Shown: in pieces, positions 24,401 through 37,404 of the stretch
Position numbering within the stretch: position 1 is the stretch's first letter
Layout of the letters: each line of letters begins with the position of its first letter
Assembly: GCF_905475395.1 (NCBI RefSeq)
Contig: NC_058342.1
Location: 34,058,140-34,122,139 of the forward strand
Length of the DNA stretch: 64,000 bases
Direction of reading: 5' to 3'
Source: Chrysoperla carnea
Lineage: Eukaryota > Arthropoda > Insecta > Neuroptera > Chrysopidae
Position numbers and translations under genes: made by a program
The notes under the pieces: model-generated
The model's input: the letters and a program-made list of their open reading frames with translations, nothing else
Told to the model about the DNA's origin: nothing
The model's database searches: none

Positions 24401-26908
24401 ACCTTGAAAATCTAGAGATGTCAGGAAAATTTGTCCCCCTTCAGTTCTTGCACTCTAGGCTCGTGTCTAGTCTGACTCCATGATTAATCCGGGCCTGGCT
24501 ATAATCATGGAAAAGTCAAAGAATTGATGAGATTAATTCGGTCGTCATCCTGTGTTGCTTTTGTTCGTAAATCTCCCGCTCATAACATTCAAATATTTTC
24601 TGTTTTGTAGCTGGACTTGGACGAACAGGGTCATTAATTGGGTGCTATATAATGAAACATTATCGAATGACAGCAAAGGAAACAATTGCGTGGATACGAA
24701 TTTGTAGACCTGGATCAATTATTGGTCATCAACAAAAGTGGCTCGAAAGGTAAGTAACTACTAAATAAACAGCCGAGATATTCATAAGGGATCAATTGTT
24801 TTGTTTCGATATTTTAGCAAACAACAAAAAATGTGGGATGAAGGTGACACATATCGGAAAACGCATGGATTGCCTGGACCGATAAAACATCGTGTTGGTA
24901 TCTACTATTTAAATGAAGCAAAAGAGGATGATGACACCCCTCAATATGTGATATTAAAACCATCCTCACAGAACGATAACGTGAATCGTATACTCCAGAA
25001 GGTCGATACAATGAAACTAAACGATTTCGATGAAGATCAAGTGAATCATAATGAGATACAAGAGGATTGTGAAGGCACACAAGGTGATAAATTGAATAAG
25101 ATCAAAGCGATGCGTCGTGCTAACAAACAAGCCCAAGCTGCTACCCAAGCAAATACAAAAAATAATTCCAGCGAACGGACCAAATCTTCAACGACTGAAC
25201 AATCGGTCGTTATCGTTCAAACGAAAGAAGTTACTACAAAAATGTGAGTACAAATGCTTTTTTAGAAATTAACGGGGGAAATTTGGATTAATTTAAAATT
25301 AATAATTTGGTCTTTTTATTGGCACCTTGACCCCCTCCTCCGTAAATGGCGCTCTTTCGTGCAAATTTGACTTTTCCCTTTTTTATACTTTTCGTAAATC
25401 AACTTGGCACCCTTCTTCTACAAATTTGTCTTTTTTTCTTTTAATTTTTCCTCAGAACCCCTCGCTAATGCGAGGCCCATAACCAGTTGCCAAGAAAATT
25501 CCACAACCTTTATAAGAAAAGATAAACATTACCCCATTATTTGACGGGTACTATCAGTAAACGAAAATTTGTTTCCCTTTTTAATTTCGAATTCGTGAAA
25601 ATAATTTTCAATATTTTTAGTGCGGAAAAAAGTTTTCCACAATTGGTACGTTGTCCAACAAATCGTAAATCATTACGTAACAACAATAACAACACATCTT
25701 CAAGTCCATTCCGTTTTATATTGGAAGAGACGACTGGAAATACAAAACAAAAGAATAACGATAGTGGGACTTCCACAACAGATGGTACCACTACAAACAA
25801 CAATAATAATAATAATAATCGTAATATAACGACGCAGACAACAGCGTCTACAACTGCGACCACGGTTGTTCGACGTATACGTAAATGTAAAGACATACTC
25901 ACATCAAAACCGTACACGGTAAGTATTCGGTTGCAATTGCCTTCTTAACCCCCATCTGACAGAATCGACATTTTAAATTATAAAATTTAAAATCTTTTTA
26001 AGGCCATTTCTGTTTTGTCTAAATTGAACAACTTTTGCGCACAAATACAGTCAAAATCAGTTTGTAACAACCCGACGCTTAGGTGTTCTAGAGTATCCCT
26101 CTGTCGGACGTCCTTAAATGAGATGGCAATTGTGTCACATTTCAGAGAATTTTTACATCGACAAGCTTGCTAGAAATGACACAAAGCTGAAGGACACAAG
26201 CATCAACAGGCATCCGGGAGTTCCGGGAGGATATCTTTTGAAGGACCAATCTTAGATGGATATGGCGTCTGGTGGTCGCCATATTGAATTTTCATTATTG
26301 CCATATCTTCAGTAGCACTAGCAAGGTGAAGACAAATCGATTGACGTCAGAATCACCAAAATCGGCCGACGCATTTGATATCTAGTGTGCCACATAAGAA
26401 CACACTTTCAATTTAAAATATGGCGTCTGGTGGTCACCATATTAAATTTTCATTACTGCCATGTATTCAGTAGCACTCGCAAGGTTAAGATAAATCAATA
26501 GGCCTCTTGTGTGTCACATAGAAACAGACATAGACTGATAAACACATTACCACTCCTTTGCGTTGCTCAGTCGGGTAAAAATTGTCCTGTCCTCTACGTT
26601 TTTTTTAAATTTGTTTTATTTTTTTGTACTAGGTATGGCCAAGTCGTAACACAAACGATAACGGTAAAATATTAACAACAAAACCGAGTAAACGAGCTTT
26701 AACCACCGATAAAGATAAGTCTGGACCACAATGTGTAAAAATTTTACGGCGATCACGAACACAAAATACAGCTTTGGTGGAGAATGTTGTTGGCGGTGAA
26801 AATAGTGGTGGTCTTATAACGACTCGACGTCAATCCAGTCCAATTGTAACGTTGGAATCACCGAACAAAACAAAAATATTACGAAATAAACGGCTTACAG
26901 CACCATAA
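21427..26908 (+). CDS. cdc14: Cdc14 dual-specificity phosphatase, 8 coding exons
   Basis: Exons: 21427-21493, 22516-22781, 23308-23517, 24043-24361, 24611-24749, 24818-25243, 25621-25918, 26633-26908. All have GT-AG borders and the phases sum to 666 residues plus stop. Cdc14 removes phosphates placed by CDKs at Ser-Pro sites and acts in mitotic exit, cytokinesis and DNA repair, in nucleus and at spindle or centrosome. The N-terminal A domain (about residues 23-180) carries the family stretches [11 protein letters not shown] and KKIVHYT. The catalytic B domain has FIDGSTPSD (general-acid Asp near 259) and the CX5R loop HCKAGLGRTG with Cys286 and Arg292, followed by [14 protein letters not shown]. 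The C-terminal third is basic, Ser/Thr/Asn-rich and poorly conserved, with an 8-Asn run in exon 7. The start ATG gives a short leader before the conserved DRLYF block; an in-frame ATG seven codons later is an alternative. Introns contain repeat copies. Family assignment is very secure; the last two exons rest on phase and composition. Confidence 0.93.
21590..22145 (+). repeat. Dispersed repeat family R-A, copy 2, in Cdc14 intron 1
   Basis: It shares GTAACGCTTA-AAATATTGATG, AACTCAAAAACGAAAAGAGA and CATGGTATTTCAACAA blocks with the copies at 7,820 and 41,325. A GTCT/GTC-rich microsatellite at 21,690-21,770 lies inside. Confidence 0.85.
22812..23262 (+). repeat. Three-copy tandem repeat, about 150-164 bp, at Cdc14 exon 2/intron 2
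   Basis: Markers AACGCTCC-AACG/GCTCC and GTAATATTTCGACAA recur, the latter at 22,876, 23,040 and 23,190. Copies share GAATTCGAATCATTG and an AATAACTTAAATTATG-like segment, and are moderately diverged. Confidence 0.8.
23570..23830 (+). repeat. ACAGGGTGTTC-ended repeat, partial copy in Cdc14 intron 3
   Basis: It starts ACAGGGTGTTCTGTAATT and then follows the inner arm of the 15,735-16,545 foldback (AAGAAAATGTTCTTTA, TACGAGATAATTA, AAACAGAGGATGTGTTTTAT). Similar terminal words occur at about 590 and 29,930. Confidence 0.7.
26200..26530 (+). repeat. Two-copy tandem duplication in Cdc14 intron 7
   Basis: ATATGGCGTCTGGTGGTC and CAGTAGCACT-GCAAGGT occur twice about 150 bp apart, with moderate divergence. 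Confidence 0.65.
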
Positions 26909-29900
26909 ATGGCTTTGGTTAAGGTGTTTTTTTATGTGTTTTAATTAGGATGTTGTACCATATTTTTTTATCATACCAACGATGCCTAAGCCTATCACAT
27001 ATTGTTTTCTAGAAATAACTCGACTTTTTATTATTCGAGTCAATCAAATGTTAAGTTTGTAAAATTTAAACATTTTTTTTTTGTTTTTTGGGACGGATAT
27101 ATCTCGTTTTCTTTTTTAAAAAAAATAACAATTATGATTATTAATTTTATTAGTTAAGTCTCATGAAACCGCGTTGCAAGAAAACTCGAATCCCCCCCCC
27201 CTTCGATTGTAACATATTTACGTTTCGGTTACTCATTTTCTGGTTCGTTATAACAAAGAAGAATTATGTAGTAAGAAAAGTCTCGAATTACGATCCGAAA
27301 ATTAGTATCCGGAATACTTTGTACCAGTTTATTTTTTGTACGATTTGAGTTGTTTAGATTCGATTTATTTCCCTTGTAAAAACAAGCAGACTCGGAATAA
27401 TATAAATTGCTTTAAATTCTTCTTCTCAAACCGTACAATATTCAAAGGGGGAGGAGGTCAACGTTGAGTTTTCACATTAATTTCGTTTAATTTTTAAACG
27501 AGATTGTTGACGTATTTTTTAGACTGCTTTAAACTGTTACAGTTTATTTATATATATAAAAAAAAAGAATTTAGTGATGAGTACCTTCTGAGTGATTTTT
27601 CGATTAACTATAAAATAATAATAGTTTTTTTTTAAATAGATTTTTCTAAATGAATAATGAACGATAGTTAATTTTTTATTAAATTTTTGATTTGTCTCAA
27701 ATATGTCTCACATATAATCGAAAAATTACTCATAGATACCCTGCACTAATTTATAAAAAATTGTAAATTGATTTTTCTAAATGAATAATGAACGTTAGTT
27801 AATTTTTTTTTTAAATTTATGTTTTGTCTCAAATATGTCTCACTAATTAGTGAAAAATTACTCATAGATACCCTGCACTTATTTATAAAAAAATTAACGT
27901 TTTTATAATTTTCCCACCATTAATTAAACATTCATTTTAACAAACGGTTGTGGTAACAAATATTTAGAACCAAAGACTTAAGATACTGGACTGTATTTCG
28001 TCTGTAGCAAAGGAGGCGAAGACAAATATGAGTGTTCTGAGCAAAGGGGATTGCAAAACTGCCAATCTCACCTCTATGTATCATCTACTAGATAATTTTC
28101 TAATTTTTATCGCTCAGCTGAACCACTTATCTACTTCTATTTACTGTTAAATACGAAAGCCCCGCATACCATAGCAGAAACAGACGGGATGCAATCCAGT
28201 GAATCAATGTCGTTTTGAGTTACTCTAAAGTCCAAACACAACCAAAATTTGGAGGTTAGTCACTAGTTTATTTTTGAATCATGTGTTATAATTTTTTTTA
28301 TATTTTAAAATGATTAATTATGAGCTTTGTATATTTAAATTTTTGGTAAAAGCCACCGCACAAAACTTATAGGAAAACACTTTTGGTAGATTTGTTTGTA
28401 AAAAATCTCCGTGACTTCGGCACCCGTAAATAATAAAATTTATTGTTTCATAATTTAAATAATTCAAAATCATTTGAAAAATTATTCAGCGTTCATTCGT
28501 TTGGTTTACGGGTGCTCGGGTCACGGAGATTTTCTTGAAGAGTGTTAAAAACTCCGATCGGAAATTATCAGAGAATATGACAATCTAGTTTATTTGACGT
28601 CTGGTTGAGTATTTGTCGAGATATCGATTGTGTTTTCTCATAAGGTTTTAGCAGAAAAAATTATGTTAGTCCTAAAAAATTAGAAACATCCCTATTATGT
28701 GTTTTTTTTTATTAAAAACAAAATGAATATTTACAAATTTTTATTATATAATATATATTTAAAAAAAATATATTAAATACATAATATTGTATATTTACTA
28801 TAGACTTACAAAATGTTATACTAGAACTAGAATACAACTAGACAATTGTATAGATACTGCCTCAACCACAAATTTTTTCAAAATATCTGTCCAGGTGCCA
28901 CGCAAATGGTGGTCGTATCATTTTAATAATTTTTTATATGTATATATATGTTATGTAGTATGAAATGATATTTTGTAAGTCTATGAATTGTTTAAATAGA
29001 TCTGTGGCCAAGTGTAATTTTAGTGGGTCATTTCAGACAGTCTGCATCATCAATTAAACTGATTCCAGAAAGAGTAGAATGTGAAATTGTCCTCAATAGT
29101 TTTGCGGGGAATGGGTTTAGCTAAATATTTGATTCTGACTCATAAAAAAACTGATTTCAAAATGGCTGAAAATCTGCTCGAATGAAAAATTTTACTTAAA
29201 AATCATAGAAATCATATCGTCCTCAGGTGGGGAAGGGGTAAAATGCTGACTAAACCCACTGTCTCCCTTCCCCTTTACTACCATAAGAACTACATATTTT
29301 CGGAATATCTCTCGACAGAGTATCTTTGGTACTCTATTGAAGCCAAAACCCTCCGCTTTGAGAATGCAAGACAAGCTTACGGTTGAGGCTTGCTTTCTGA
29401 AATGACGCACTGTAACTACGTTTGGCCGTAGATCTAAAAAATATTTGATTTAAAAAATAATAATTGTGTTAGATTTTAATAATTTAGAAGAACAATAACA
29501 ATAAAATAATAAACAAATGAATCAAGTCAAAAAAAAAAACTGTCCTAGTATTTTTCTACACGAATTAAAATTTAGCTTGTAATTTGTATAATGAGGGCTC
29601 AGAACTCAGACAACTGACCTTTGACCTCTAGCACTGACACTGACTAAATCTAAATAATGCATAAATACAACTACAGCGTGTTCAAACAAAAATTATTCGC
29701 TTTCTCAAGATTACAATTTTTACATGTAACAGATAATTTAATTTTGACTATCAAACGTCTAAAAATAGTTATTTCGGAACGGTAGAAACTTTAGGAGAGC
29801 TATCTTTCTTAGAATTTTTTCTTCTACTCAACCAAAATTTTCATTTCTCGATATCATGGATTATGTTTTACTTGCAATTCATGTAAACTTTGTAACATTG

Positions 29901-30800
29901 TTTGAAATCGAATATATGTTTTTAAAAGTGTAACACCCTGTATCTGTACTACAAATAATGTCTAAATGTTGTTTAGTATATTTATGTAGTTCCATGTTCA
30001 AAAACTATTTTTATTTTAATGTTACAAATCCAGAGAGAACTCGACCAAGATCCGAGTGGAAAAGCCAAAATTTTGTGATAATATTTTTTTCTGCAGTGTA
30101 CGCAAACTTTTGCCACTCTTTGAATTCTTTCTGGGAATCTATCAAATTCGATTTGGTTAATTATCAGTTGGAAAATCATTTCATGAAAAAAAATTAAGGC
30201 ATTCCTGTTAATTATACGCTTGATAAATCATTTTGCATGTTACATCCATGAGTATGATAGTATATTTCTTATACACATTGCTTAATGTATATGTACTCTT
30301 TCATACTCATGGATGTACCATACGAAATTATTTAACAAACAAATTATATAACAGGATAATTATGTTACAGAATGTTTCATGTAAAATGGTACTTTACACA
30401 TATTTATGTTGAACATTCTGTAATTTATTTTAGGGTATCAAAACAAAATGTTTTGTTCCCAAATTAATTGTTAATAATATTTAAATGGCTTTTAATTGTC
30501 TCACAAACTTTCTTCCTCTTTTTACTCGTTTCCCCCTCTCTTCTTTCACACTTTCGATAAGAAAAAAGAACACAATAAACGCACATATGGAATTTTTAAG
30601 TGTTATTATGAAAAATTTTGATGTAGAATTTTTGGTCTAAGAGTCAGGGATAAAAATAGGACTGGATTGTGGGATCTTGAACAAAAAAAACTGAATGTGA
30701 ATCGTTCGATGTTTTTCGTGAAAAAGTAATGAGGTCGTATTATTTCACGTTTTAGTGATATTAAATGGCCGCCAAAATCATGTATTCGTTAAGTTATAGT
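26909..30800. other. Cdc14 3' flank and intergenic DNA
   Basis: No further gene supported. 27,590-27,900 contains a two-copy diverged repeat (ATTTTTCTAAATGAATAATG and ACTCATAGATACCCTGCACT, each twice). At 30,240-30,330 a 16-bp inverted repeat (ACATCCATGAGTATGA) encloses about 55 bp. The 3' end of the Cdc14 transcript is not clear. Confidence 0.5.
28801..28983. mobile_element. Candidate small MITE
   Basis: Perfect 14-bp inverted ends (TAGACTTACAAAAT) enclose AT-rich non-coding DNA. There is no second copy in the window to confirm mobility. Confidence 0.35.
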
Positions 30801-30829
30801 CTATGTACCTCCCGAAGTTTACGAAAATA

Positions 30830-31376
30830 CTCTTGGAAGCCACCACTAAACCCCTGTACATCTTGTTAGTTCGTCCGTCCACCTTGTTCATGGATGACCC
30901 ATGGAACTGTCGACGGTTTTTTTCCTCATATGCCAATCCAAAAGGCGCTACAGCCCGGGTGGGCTTTGGCCTTTTCGACCACTCTCCTCCAGATTGCTCG
31001 GTCCTTGACAACGGATCCTCATCGAGTGACTCGCATCACCTTCAGGTCGTCGATAACTTGATCCAACCATTTGAGTCGAGGCCTGCTTCTTCTTCGTGTG
31101 GCGTACACTTTGACATGCAATATTTTCTTGGGTACCCTTCCTTCCTCCATTCTTTGCCCATGTCCAAACCATCTGAGCATCTGTGATTTTATAATACTCA
31201 CAATATCTTCCCCCTTCAGGATCTCCTGGATTTCTCTATTGGTTCGGATGCGCCATTCTTCTTCGCTCACTCGGATTACACCATATATCCTTCTTATGAT
31301 CTTTCGTTCAAATCTTCTTATTTTTTCCTGGTGTTCTTGTGTCAGGCTCCAATTCCCTCCAAAGTTCAATTTTTAG
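30830..31376 (-). pseudogene. Degraded LINE reverse-transcriptase C-terminus, RTE/R2-like
   Basis: The minus-strand frame at 31,369-31,019 encodes an RT C-terminal region: IRRFERKIIRRIYGV, EEWRIRTNREI, LRWFGHGQRMEE, RVPKKIL and RSRPRLKWLDQVIDDL. After a frame break it continues as SNLEESGRK and, in the third frame, a VVEKAKAHPGC-like end. The 5' part is truncated near 31,376. A different LINE family from the CCTAA-tailed one. Confidence 0.85.
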
Positions 31377-32393
31377 ACCTTAGAGATCTCTCAGATCATT
31401 GAATTTTTCATGATAACACTTAAAACACAATTTTATATTTTAAAAATAAACAATTTCAAAAAAATTTTAATACTGGATATTTTCATATCAAATTTTCTAA
31501 AAAGATTTTTATAAAAAAAAAAATTTAAAAGGAAAACGCCGCTGCCTAAAAAAGCAATAATCAAATATAATTTGCGCATACATCGAATTACATTTTGCCT
31601 TTGTAGTTACCAATAAATGATAATTAAAATAACAAAAAAAAAAAACGCTTCCCGACTGTGCTTATTTAAAAACAAAAAACTTAAGGTTGATCGGACACTG
31701 AATCAATGTTTAGATAAAAATTTGATTTTTTTTATATGCAAATCTATTGGATTTTAATACTAAGAAAGACTCAAGCTATTTTTATTCATAATTAACCACA
31801 AGTGAGCTAAAAATAGGGAGTAAAAAGAGACAGCATTAGTAAACAAGAAAGTAAGCAGTACGATAAGCCCTCGTTATCCAATCAACCTTAATCTTTTTTT
31901 AATTTTGTGAAAATTGTAAACAGTTTAAAAAGGTAATGGCAGCCTTTACAAAATTTACTAAGATTTAATTTCAGAAGACCAAAAATAATAAAAAAATTTT
32001 TGTTTTTGTATTTAAATGGGACCATTTTTATTCTCTTTCGATTCGAAATGATTTTGATTTGAAAAATGTCCATATTTTAAAAAGAAAAATATATTAAAAA
32101 AGTCATTAGGTCATTACAAAAGCCATAACTTTTCATTGTGATTTTTCGTGGAAACAAATTTCCCTTGTATCATCTTGCGTTCAAATAATCTAATGACTTT
32201 TGAGATACCTTGTATTTGATTTTATATACATAAATGAAGTTAACGTTAAACATTTGTACTGTGTAGTTTTAATTAACAAAAAGCTTATAAAATTTTGTCT
32301 GTGAACACAATTCGAACAGAATTATTCTTGTAGCCAAGAAAACTTTATCGAAACGAAATCTGCATCAACTTAATAATAAATCGCACTCGTTCC

Positions 32394-32642
32394 CCCTGAT
32401 AAAAAAATCCGATTCATGAATCGGAAATCGGTAAAAAAAGTTTCGATTAATTCCAATTGAAACCAATTAAAATTTTGAATCGAAATTTAATTGAAATGAA
32501 TCGGGTTTAATTGGAAAAAAATTTCCAATTGGTTACAATTCATGAATGGGATCGAATTGGAAATTTTATATTGGGTTGAATTGGAATTCAATCGGAATGA
32601 ATTGGAAAGAATTGGAATTCAATCGGACTTTTTTTATCAGGG
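32394..32642. mobile_element. MITE with CCCTGATAAAAAAA ends
   Basis: Left end CCCTGATAAAAAAATCCGAT and right end (inverse) CCCTGATAAAAAAAGTCCGA enclose 249 bp built from permutations of AATTGGAATT-type words, several of them palindromic. Non-coding. Confidence 0.7.
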
Positions 32643-34773
32643 TCTTTCAATCTTTCATTTAATTTGTCAAAATCCAAGATTTTATTGAGTATTCAAAAAA
32701 AATTTTAGAATTGTGTCTTAGACTTAAAAGCCCAAACTTTTGGACCATTTCAAAATTAACGTGAAACTGACAAGTAGTGAAAGAAACACCTTATGGTTGA
32801 AAATTTTTGTAGATTTCTTTGGATAAATAATAATTGATTGTATTACAGTTAATTACATTTCTATCAATATTTAACAAACTCCCTGTATTGAATGAATTAT
32901 TTTGAGTGCTAATTTAAAAAAAAAAAAAAAAAATAATTCTAGTCAAGTCAAAAGTTTATTTTAAAATCGAAGCCAAGTCGAAGTTAATATGAAACGTTTT
33001 GCACAAATCAATTTGATTGTTTTATTTTTCTGCTAAACTTGCCCAAAAAAGTAAAAGTGCCTTTTTTGATTTGCATAGGGTCCTAGAGCTAGGGACCTAA
33101 GGAATTTTTTTTAGTCAAGTGAGTCATATCATTACTAAACTTGAACAATGCTTTTTATTTGCAATTTTTTTCTTAATTCATTTATAGTACAATGAAACTA
33201 AATATCTAAAAAGACAAAATTAATGCATCTTTGAAATTTTCTACAGTTGTTTATTAAGTTGGATGCATTTCGTAAAAAAAGTCGACCTCTCAGGGGCGTA
33301 TACCTAACCCCCTTTTTTTTTTGGAGGGTAGTTAAAGGCTTTAATCAGTTTTTTAGTTTAATTGTACTATAGATAATATTTTAAATTTTGGTGGATACAG
33401 AATCAATTAATACAAAGTATTTCAAAAATGTTTAGGGTATAAGCCAAAAAAATACGAGAAAAAAAGGTGAAATAAATACTCTGTATTAAAAAATTTAATT
33501 CAAAAAATAGTTCTTCCAGATTTTGTTTTTTGTATTTATTTATAGTACTCTGTACTCGTAGAGATCTATTTCTAAGAATCTAGAATACAGTGAAAAAAAA
33601 TGTGAGTATTTTCTTTTTTTGGAAAATAGGCGAATTCATTTTCAATTGTTGACAAAAGCACCACGAAAATTCGTTTCAAAATTATTTATTGACAAAAAAA
33701 ACAAATTATGTAAATCACGAGAAAATAATTTTTGTATTTCGTATATAGTTTTAAATGTTAGTAAGGTTGCCTACAAGGTTATTATAATGAAGATGACTAT
33801 TGTTTATATTGATTTATTTGACAACGGTGTTTTAAACCATTATCTCGGGCGTTCGAAATCAAGCAGCCCCATCCAAGTATTCATGTCAAAAAAATGTTAT
33901 GTAATTATGTGTTCAACAAGGCATTTTAGATTATACATGCGAAAAATTTTAGAACTAAAAAAAAAAGCAAACAATTAAATCAGTTAGTTTTTGAAATACA
34001 CTGTATAGACAGTTTTTAATAAGTTAGAAGTGTTTAAAAAATCAAAATAATTATTGTGGCCTTTCGGTCGCCATTTGTTTTGATTTTTGAAAGTATTTTC
34101 TAGAATTTTTTTTCGTTTTTCGAAAATCTGTCACAAGATCACTAGTTGAAGTTACCTGTAAATTTTCAACTGCTTATCTTTTATAGTTTTGGAGAAAATG
34201 GACACCAAAGTTTTACCCTAAAGAGTAAACAGTGATGCACAGTTTTCAATTTTTTAAAGTGTAAAATAGTCATAATTCATTGAGTATTTCAGAAAAGATG
34301 GCCATGAATTGTTTTACATTTACTGTTTTAAATTTTTACAGATATAGAGATGAACATTGAGTGTCATTGTAAAATTTTTCGCATATATATTTTGAAAGCC
34401 ATACTAAAATTAAACAATATTGATTTGTATCTTCAAAATGAGCAACTGTATTTTATTATTGTTGGAATATTTCGATCTGTTTCTCTTTTTTTTTTGTGAT
34501 TTGCAAAGTTTAGGACATTTACATTTGTTAGTAGTCAAAAATAAAGTTGTGCCACGATTATTTGTTTAGCATTTAGGTGTTCGTAATCGTAATATTATAT
34601 AAAAAGCTATTTTTTTTAAATAAATTTAAATTAAAATTACCATATAAGTGCGCCATACAGTCAAACTTCTTAAAACGAACGCAACGCATCGTTTATGGTA
34701 CTTATATCTAATATAGTACATTTTATCTTCTACAAAATCATTAGCGTCTGAGAGAAATTCGTAAAATTGATCC

Positions 34774-35056
34774 TAAAAGCGCAATTCCACTGAGGCAAAT
34801 GTAGCATGCGGCCTGGAAGTATGCTACACAAGAAAGACACGTAAATATGTCTCCTTGCCGCATGCTACAAGTTGAACAGTGTCGTCGTCTATCTAACAGT
34901 GAACGGATCGGTGCGGCTTGTAGCATGCAACATAGAATCTGGACAAATTTAATTGAATTTTGTGCTACGTTGTCGCACGCCAACTACAAGCAACACTTAA
35001 CAACAAATATCGAGCGACATGTCGCCCAATGTTGCCTCAGTAGAATTGCGCCTTTA
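34774..35056. mobile_element. MITE with TAAAGGCGCAATTC ends
   Basis: Left end TAAAAGCGCAATTCCACTGA and inverse right end TAAAGGCGCAATTCTACTGA form 25-bp terminal inverted repeats of a 283-bp element. Repeated GCATGCTACA/TGTAGCATGC words inside make overlapping open frames on both strands; these are not genes. Confidence 0.75.
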
Positions 35057-35104
35057 CTAAACACAAAAGAATAACTGATTTTTACAACAGTTATTCCTAT
35101 GGTT

Positions 35105-35360
35105 AAAGCTGAGGCCGATATTTCATCTTCTCTGTCACTCTCCAGCTCTTGCCATGAAAAGGTAGCCTCATTTGAGCCAATTTTTCTTTGACGAATTCTC
35201 CGACTTTAAGTCCGTTGACGTGAAAGCACTTCTGCTGTCCTTAAACAGCTTCAAATCGTTCAAGGAGAAGTGACCGGGGATTCGCGGAACCTTTTTCGGT
35301 ATTACAGTGGACCCTTTGGTCTAAATGTGTCCAACTCCAGGACAGTCAATCTAACCTAAG
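35105..35360 (+). mobile_element. 5'-truncated LINE, 3' end copy 3
   Basis: It follows the 14,534 copy: CTTCTCTGTCACT, TTTCTTTGACGA, CTTTAAGTCCGTTGACGT, then GTCTAAATGTGTCC and a tail ATCTAACCTAAGGCTAAG. Frame is broken. Confidence 0.75.
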
Positions 35361-36214
35361 GCTAAGCCCCCACCCCTTTCTGTAAGGTCGACGGTAATAA
35401 CTGACTCACCTTGTAGCTTGCCAATTGGTCGTTAAAATTAAGTAACTTTGACTGTATTTGTTATAAATGAGTATGATATGAGATTTATCAGTATCGTATC
35501 AGCATCAGATTCAGAGTTATCAGTTATCATGTGGTCATTTGATTGTGATTGAATATGATGGATCTGATCTGATGATCTGATAGATGCGTTGATCTGTTTG
35601 TACAAACATTTTTATTGTAAATTTAGTTTTTATCTTGTTTTGTCAATTTTAAATAACTGTAATAAAAAATTTAAAACAAACTATAACTATAGAAATACAT
35701 ACATATTTTTAAAACTATGTCGAACTATCAGTTTTTATTCAAACCCTACCCTAAACCTAAATTTTCTCCAAAATAAATTCATACAGCAATTTTTTTGCAG
35801 CAATTCCATTCAAATTTTTATCCATTTACAATAAACCCATCTAAATGTTACATAACATCTCGGAAAACCAACCGTTTTCGAGATATAGCCAATTTTCCAT
35901 TTTCACATGTCACTTTTTCAAAACTAATTTCACCAAGAATTATGAAAATTTTTAACATTTGTATTAGGAGAATATAAATTACAAGGGAAATATTAGTACC
36001 TGATAGGGAAATGGTAAGTAAGTGTTTTCACCCTAAAAAGCTTTTTCTTTTTTCTAGTATTAATTATTATAAAACTTTTAACTGTTTGTTCGTTTCGTTC
36101 CATTTACATATCGAATTATTTGATAATTTGTAGTAAAGAAAACATAACATAGTAAAGTATGAATTTTAAAAATTATTTCAGTGAAAAAACTTAAAGGATT
36201 ACAAAAACTACATC

Positions 36215-36530
36215 TAAATGTCATCTATGGTAAACTTGTTGAACTAACATTTATTTCGATGGTGATGCCATCTATGGTGAACTTGTTGAACTAACGTTTA
36301 TTTCGATAGTGGTGCCATCTATGGTAATTTTACTGAACTAACATTTATTGCGATGGTAGTGCCATCTATGGTAAATTCGTTGAACTAGCATTTATTTCGA
36401 TGGTAGTGCCATCTATGGTAAACTTGTTGAACTAACATTAATTTCGATGGTGGTGCCATCTATTGTAAACTTGCTGAACTAACATTAATTTCGATGGTGT
36501 GCCCTCTGCCGCTAATCAATGAAACTAACA
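36215..36530 (+). repeat. 47-bp minisatellite, about 6 units
   Basis: GCCATCT recurs at 36267, 36314, 36361, 36408 and 36455, exactly 47 bp apart, with edge units at 36220 and 36501. Each unit holds GGTAAACTTGTTGAACTAAC and TTTATTTCGATGGTGGTGCC with a few substitutions. It ends about 330 bp before the NR2C2AP start. Confidence 0.92.
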
Positions 36531-36858
36531 TTTTACCTCGATTTATGGTTAAAAATTTTAAAAGCTTCAATTCAAAAAAATGTGTTATATATTTACATAA
36601 ATGCTTTTTGTATTATTTAGTACAATTTATTGAAATAGTTTTGTGTATAAAATTAATAAACAAATGCAATCAATGAACATTATAAACAATATATATTGAT
36701 TTTTTCATTTATAATATTTGATTATTATAATCAAAAAATAACAGAACGAATTTCTCTCCAGTAAGATCCTCCAATGTATATCGGAACGCACCCCAAGTTT
36801 GCTGCAGTTGTCAAAGTTAAAAGAAGCATGATTTTTGAATTTTCTTAGGTTAGAAAAA

Positions 36859-37404
36859 ATGACACAAAACAAAGAAGATTTATTAAAAAATAAAAAATTT
36901 ACTTGTCGGTAATTAAGTTAAAAATATTAATAAAACCTTTTAATAATCGAAAATTTTTATTAACAGCGTGAGTAGCACATTAAATCGAAATGCTTCTATG
37001 TTCGGCAAAAAGTATTTATTCGATTCGGATCAAACAACATGCTGGAATTCGGATCAGGTACGGAAGTACCTACATTTAAATAGAATTTTCCCTTAAATCG
37101 TTCATTTATTTTATTTTAGGGACTACCCCAATGGATAGAAATTCAATTCGATGAAAATCTGGCCTTCAGTTCGTTTGCAATACAATTTCAAGGTGGTTTC
37201 GTGGGAACGGAATGTTTGGTGGAAACATCCGGGTCAGAGGACGGTAACAAAGAAAGTGAACCATTTTATCCGGAAGATGATAATTCGTTACAAGTTTTTC
37301 GATTATCGAAACAAAAGACATGTAAATGTATTAAATTCTTATTTCAAGGTAGTTCTGATACCTATGGACGAATTGTTATTTATAAATTAAGTATTTTTGA
37401 ATAA
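36859..37404 (+). CDS. NR2C2AP: NR2C2-associated protein (TRA16 family), 3 exons
   Basis: Exons 36859-36908, 36967-37057 and 37120-37404 join in phase to 141 residues, close to the length of about 140 usual for the family. The second exon encodes VSSTLNRN, then FGKKYLFD and TCWNSDQ; the third encodes FQGGFVGTECLVE, FYPEDDNSLQ and GRIVIYKL, all typical NR2C2AP blocks with a galactose-binding-like (F5/8-type) beta-sandwich pattern. In mammals the protein binds the orphan nuclear receptor NR2C2/TR4 and represses it; its role in insects is little known. The first exon is short (MTQNKEDLLKNKKFTC plus a split Arg codon), and its ATG is chosen because it splices in phase onto the conserved VSS start. 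The two introns are 58 and 62 bp, far smaller than those of neighbouring genes. A polyadenylation-type AATAAA overlaps the stop codon. A 47-bp minisatellite ends about 330 bp upstream. Confidence 0.9.

Larger units (their letters stand above)
31377..36210. other. Intergenic DNA with MITEs and a LINE fragment
   Basis: No protein-coding gene supported between the LINE fragment and NR2C2AP apart from the elements listed separately. A 119-codon frame at 33,619-33,978 has no recognisable motif. Confidence 0.5.

Noticed and set aside
25537-25917. 126-codon minus-strand open frame
   Set aside because: It is the antisense of Cdc14 exon 7 (poly-Asn codons read as Leu/Val/Ile).
30803-31376. Plus-strand frames of 127 and 101 codons as host genes
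   Set aside because: They are antisense to the LINE reverse-transcriptase fragment.
33619-33978. 119-codon frame as a novel gene
   Set aside because: Does not start with ATG at the given edge, has AT-biased composition and no recognisable domain.
34741-35074. Cys-rich open frames on both strands
   Set aside because: They lie in a MITE with 25-bp inverted ends; Cys codons come from repeated GCATGC/TGTAGC words.
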